Positions 62,517 through 64,000 of a DNA stretch of 64,000 bases are shown in pieces. Positions within the stretch are counted from its first letter, which is position 1; each line of letters begins with the position of its first letter. Origin of the DNA: CAZPUS01 sp964589825 (lineage in GTDB: Bacteria; Fibrobacterota; Chitinivibrionia; Chitinivibrionales; WJKA01); assembly GCA_964589825.1 (NCBI GenBank), contig CAZPUS010000004.1, positions 67,119 to 131,118 of the forward strand. The letters run 5' to 3'. The notes beneath the pieces are model-generated. The model was not told the DNA's origin, did no database searches, and saw only the letters and a list, made by a program, of their open reading frames with translations. Made by a program: the position numbers and the translations under genes.

Positions 62517-63905
62517 TTAATAATACGAACAGTGGAGAGAATAAATTTTTTGTGTCGAAGGCTCGACACGCACACGATTGCTCAGCCGGATACCCGGAAT
62601 CCACAGTACACTGTCGTCTTCTGCCGTCACTACACGGATAGTGCCGTGCAGCCGGCGGGGAATTCGCTGTTTTTTCAGAAACGAGCCGACCCGAATTTCC
62701 CTGGAAGAGCCAAACGGTGTAAACAGATCGTTTTCCCGCACAGGGCGATACCACAACCGCCCCCCGCATCGGAGTGCATCGCACTGTACCCGCATCTCAT
62801 TCGATCCGGTGGGTATATCGGATTGACGTATGTGCACCTTATCCCATACAGATGTAAAAAACGCACACCGGTCCGCGGGAAACAAACTCGTTCCCGGCAG
62901 CGCGATCTCACAGATATGCGACGGTTCTGACAGCGAATCGTGTGGTTTGTAAAGAATGCAGCGCGTTTTTTGCAGAATACACTGCCATCCATCCGGGCAT
63001 AACACTACTGCATGGGTATGCGCTGATCGTGCCCGGGTCAATACCGTCTCCAGCTGTGCACCACGCAGAGGAATGCCGCAGCGTCTGAAAAACAATGCAA
63101 GCGCATCCCCGGCCTGAGACTCATGCATGGATGCGCGGTCAATACAGTACATCATTGGCTGCAGCAGTGACATACTGCGTTCGATCCATTTATTAAGCAT
63201 CGGCGTACAAAGCTTCACAAGTCGCGATGCTTCGTCCGCAAAAGAGGAGGTATGAAACAGTGCGTCGGGTATTCGTGTATCCGCTTTTTGCAGCAGCTCA
63301 TGACGCAACCAGTTTCGGGTGAACCGGCGCGATGCATTTGTGGGGTCGGTACGATATGTAATCGAATTGTGTTGACACCACGCAACGATCTCCTTTTTGG
63401 ATACTTGCAGCATAGGACGTATGATGCCATCCTCCCTGTACTGCTTTATTCCCTGCATACCGAAAATGCCACTGCCGCGCATACAACGCATCAGAACAGT
63501 CTCGGCCTGATCGTCACGAGTATGACCGGTCGCGACATACGCATACCCGAACCGCTGCCGGATCTGCCTGAATATCGCGTATCGCCGATTCCGTGCCCAG
63601 GATTCGAGGTTTTCTCCCGGTGTCGGGCCGGCATGGATTTTGGCACTGTGGCAGCGCAGCCCCAGCCTTGCCGCGTTCTCCTTCACGAATTGCGCATCGG
63701 CGTCCGACTCCTCTGCTCTGAGGGAATGGTTCACATGTACCACGGCAAGTTCAGCGTATTCAATACGGGAGCGAAGGCGATGAAGCAGATACAGAAGGGC
63801 GATTGAATCGGGACCCCCGCTGACCGCAGCGCAGATCGTACGACCACGAAGATCGAGTGACTCCACGCTGTGCGCAACCCGTTCGCAAATATCATGAGGT
63901 ATCAT
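62517..63905 (-). CDS. tilS: tRNA(Ile)-lysidine synthase
   Basis: 462 residues. Adds lysine to C34 of tRNA-Ile with CAT anticodon so that it reads AUA. PP-loop SGGPDS at residues 29-34, HVNHSLR near 57, and the ATGHTRDDQAETVLMRCMRGSG block, then CQHNSITYRTDPTNASRRFTRNWLRHELL. The C-terminal TilS domain is present (LWYRPVRENDLFTPFGSSREIRVGSFLKKQRIPRRLHG). Full length with a normal domain order. It lies 25 bases downstream of a CAT-anticodon tRNA gene that could be its own substrate. Confidence 0.94.
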   Translation of the reverse strand: MIPHDICERVAHSVESLDLRGRTICAAVSGGPDSIALLYLLHRLRSRIEYAELAVVHVNHSLRAEESDADAQFVKENAARLGLRCHSAKIHAGPTPGENLESWARNRRYAIFRQIRQRFGYAYVATGHTRDDQAETVLMRCMRGSGIFGMQGIKQYREDGIIRPMLQVSKKEIVAWCQHNSITYRTDPTNASRRFTRNWLRHELLQKADTRIPDALFHTSSFADEASRLVKLCTPMLNKWIERSMSLLQPMMYCIDRASMHESQAGDALALFFRRCGIPLRGAQLETVLTRARSAHTHAVVLCPDGWQCILQKTRCILYKPHDSLSEPSHICEIALPGTSLFPADRCAFFTSVWDKVHIRQSDIPTGSNEMRVQCDALRCGGRLWYRPVRENDLFTPFGSSREIRVGSFLKKQRIPRRLHGTIRVVTAEDDSVLWIPGIRLSNRVRVEPSTQKIYSLHCSYY

Positions 63906-63930
63906 GCCGATTAAAAAGGAGAGGGGGAAA

Positions 63931-64000
63931 TAGCAGCGCAGGGATTCGAACCCCGGACTCGTGGATTATGATTCCACTGCTCTAACCAACTGAGCTACGC
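63931..64000 (-). tRNA. tRNA with CAT anticodon (Met elongator or Ile2), truncated by window edge
   Basis: The minus strand reads GCG TA GCTC AGTTGGTTA GAGC, anticodon stem GTGGA/TCCAC with loop ATCATAA (anticodon CAT), T-arm CGGGG TTCGAAT CCCTG, acceptor 3' arm CGCTGCT and discriminator A. The 5' acceptor bases lie outside the window. The discriminator is followed by TTT, so CCA is not encoded, in contrast to the Glu and Gln tRNAs. Elongator Met is the default reading. Ile2 is possible given tilS next door. Confidence 0.85.

Noticed and set aside
62261..62575. N-terminal extension of ftsH
   Set aside because: No FtsH-like sequence, no ribosome-binding site at the far start, and it overlaps the end of tilS; a GTG with AAAGGAG at 62260 explains the data better.

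Overview
The window looks like chromosomal DNA of a Gram-negative bacterium of the Fibrobacterota/Chitinivibrionia type or a close relative in the FCB group. This is an inference from gene content, not from a marker gene. The main clues are a 2105-residue SprA-like type IX secretion translocon, a bacterial V/A-type ATPase operon with a DUF2764 gene, a parE-parC pair, OPT-superfamily transporters otherwise familiar from Planctomycetes, and a bacterial XPB-type helicase. Most of the DNA is core chromosome. There is no transposase, integrase, phage gene or CRISPR array.

Layout. 1-6 kb: the 3' part of a CHASE2-receptor Ser/Thr kinase, then parE-parC (topoisomerase IV) closed by a terminator. 6.3-20 kb: an eight-gene minus-strand operon with two OPT-like transporters, two LolD/MacB-type ABC ATPases, two FtsX-type permeases (one fused to a degenerate M28-peptidase-like ectodomain), a PqqD-like protein and a two-repeat protein. 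I consider it the best candidate for an undescribed multi-gene system. 20-26 kb (minus): M16C protease, Nudix hydrolase, DUF151 nuclease-like protein with a UVR motif, purA. 26-32 kb: XPB-type helicase (+), DUF116-methyltransferase fusion (-), a 62-residue membrane protein (-), cstA (+). 32-39.4 kb (minus): tRNA-Glu and tRNA-Gln, an anti-sigma/ECF sigma pair, a 1235-residue TPR protein, an amidase and a low-molecular-weight phosphatase. 40-47.7 kb: V/A-ATPase operon E-DUF2764-A-B-D-I-K, with a very good sigma70-type promoter, a 10-bp leader hairpin and a strong terminator; its K subunit carries the Na+-site residues. 48-57.4 kb (minus): hybrid histidine kinase, rplU-rpmA and sprA. 57.5-64 kb (minus): a membrane-anchored SUMF1/FGE-like protein, folP, ftsH, tilS and a truncated CAT-anticodon tRNA.

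The most striking unannotated signal is a dispersed intergenic repeat of about 160-170 bp. There are six full or near-full copies (26.3, 31.95, 32.4, 33.8, 39.5 and 58.8 kb) and at least two 5'-end fragments (23.5 and 38.2 kb). All of these lie on the plus strand, whichever way the neighbouring genes run. A third, short match on the minus strand overlaps the Nudix start. The copies differ greatly in sequence, yet most keep a central hairpin through compensatory and G-T pair changes, and several keep a second small hairpin. This suggests selection on a folded RNA or single-stranded DNA.

Several starts were moved from the longest reading frame using ribosome binding sites: ftsH (GTG at 62260), folP, the SUMF1-like gene, the anti-sigma gene, the M16 protease, the Nudix gene and the first operon gene. 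The first gene is cut by the left edge of the window and the last tRNA by the right edge.
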